From Panulirus ornatus (lineage: Eukaryota > Arthropoda > Malacostraca > Decapoda > Palinuridae): 64,000 nt of DNA. Each line of letters opens with the position of its first letter. Position 1 is the first letter of the stretch. Of the stretch, positions 63,190-64,000 are shown in pieces. The position numbers and the translations under genes were made by a program. The notes beneath the pieces were generated by a model, which saw only the letters and a program-made list of their open reading frames with translations, did no database searches and was not told the origin of the DNA. The DNA is taken from NCBI RefSeq assembly GCF_036320965.1, contig NC_092225.1, positions 55,788,515-55,852,514 on the forward strand. The letters run 5' to 3'.

Positions 63190-63990
63190 TTTTATTTTTG
63201 TGGTATGGGAAGTAAATGTAAGGTGTTTGTGATACCTAGAATTGTTGAAATAATGTTGAATGGAAGTGGTTCACCATTCATAGTTATGGAAGGGTGCAGG
63301 TTAGAATTTGGTCTGTTCTGGGCATTTCTTTAGGGATACAGACATTCTGTTTTGAGTGGGTTGATGCTGTAATTATGTGATGTGATATTGAGTGCTTCTT
63401 GTTATTTGCGTAATGTTAGGGTGTCATGATGTGACTGACTGTGAAGTCATTTACAAATGAGATGACTTTTACAATGTGCTCTGCAGGAGGTGATGGGTGA
63501 CAGGAAGAGACTGAAGAGGGTTGGAGAAAGGCTTACTCTATGCTGTTGTGATTTCAGAACTTAAGAGGTGGTGCTTTCATAATTAACATTGGGTTGGCAG
63601 CCTGCTTTGAAATCGTTGAGTCACTTCTTGTCTTATCTTTGTGGAGGATGATGTCAAGTATCTGTTGTGTGAGGATTTGATGGGGAACTGTGTCAAATGT
63701 TTTCCTGATATATATGGCCAATGTTATAGTTTAAGAGGGGTTTATGGTTAGTTCAAGCCTTCATGGACCTTTAGGATGTGTTGTGCAAAGTTTGTTTGCA
63801 ATGTAGTGGTGGAATCTTTGGGTCTAACGGTGCATTTATAGGTGAGAGAGGGACATCCTATGTGAGCCTATTGTATATAATTTTTTCAAGGAGTTTGAAC
63901 AATAATGACATTAGTGACATGGAGTGATAGGAGTCACAGGGCTTGAAGGGTACCATGATATTAAGTTTGTATCAGTATTAAGTCCCCATT
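63190..63990 (-). mobile_element. Decayed LINE reverse transcriptase, running off the window
   Basis: On the minus strand: MSLMSLLFKLLEKIIYNRLT (about 63925-63865; cf. ISLTS...KLLEKIIYNRL), DTVPHQILTQQILD (about 63695-63645), VISFVNDFTV at the catalytic-box position (about 63470-63440), and TILGIT (about 63240). Stops and frameshifts intervene and the box reads FVND instead of YADD, so it is inactive. The C-terminal fragment at 47.3 kb is of the same general type. Confidence 0.75.
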
Positions 63991-64000
63991 TCTTCTTAAG

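Overview
This window looks like nuclear DNA of a repeat-rich invertebrate, most likely a decapod crustacean. The reasons are very dense (AT)n, (CT)n/(GA)n and (GT)n microsatellites, long minisatellite arrays, and several animal-type non-LTR retrotransposons. There are no prokaryotic gene blocks, and no intact single-copy host gene can be recognised. The species call is an inference from style, not from a marker gene. Almost all long reading frames are retrotransposon proteins or stop-poor tandem repeats.

Layout. 0-3 kb: low-identity DNA, then a decayed CR1-like LINE on the minus strand (about 1970-3015) that carries an internal 24-bp tandem expansion. 3.2-6.24 kb: four adjacent tandem arrays. 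6.9-9.8 kb: an old and a younger copy of the dominant LINE; the younger one has a 5' inversion typical of twin priming. 10.4-14.9 kb: (CT)n tracts, an inverted pair of tRNA-like SINE fragments, a 2.6-kb satellite changing from a 20-bp to a 19-bp unit, then microsatellites. 17.2-17.7 kb: 3' end of a second LINE family with an open C-terminal frame. 20.2-21.35 kb: another dominant-LINE copy. 25.5-28.7 kb: a 23-bp minisatellite followed by a roughly 2.8-kb CAC/ATC-rich satellite. 33.9-35.9 kb: the best LINE copy, on the minus strand, with an uninterrupted reverse-transcriptase frame and an 11-bp target-site duplication. 36.4-36.7 kb: a candidate first exon of a host gene (plus strand). 37-45.3 kb: further LINE 3' ends, and a LINE copy inserted into the GIY-YIG nuclease region of a Penelope-like element. 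47.3 kb, 61.6 kb and 63.2-64 kb: fragments of other LINEs. 49.6-58.5 kb: four copies of a SINE-like element, each next to (AT)n. 50.2 kb: a foldback-type repeat with relatives at 3.3 and 62.8 kb. 52.4-57.4 kb: a segmentally duplicated, partly inverted cluster containing a palindrome with arms of about 0.5 kb.

How the parts work together. The dominant LINE supplies a reverse transcriptase. The SINE-like element has no coding capacity but ends in a tail closely related to the LINE 3' end, including a possible stem-loop, so the SINE was probably copied by this LINE or a near relative. Both element types repeatedly abut long (AT)n tracts. In one case the tract interrupts what was coding sequence of another transposon, which suggests the AT tract arose with or after insertion. 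The remaining DNA between repeats shows no recognisable gene; weak exon candidates are marked with low confidence.
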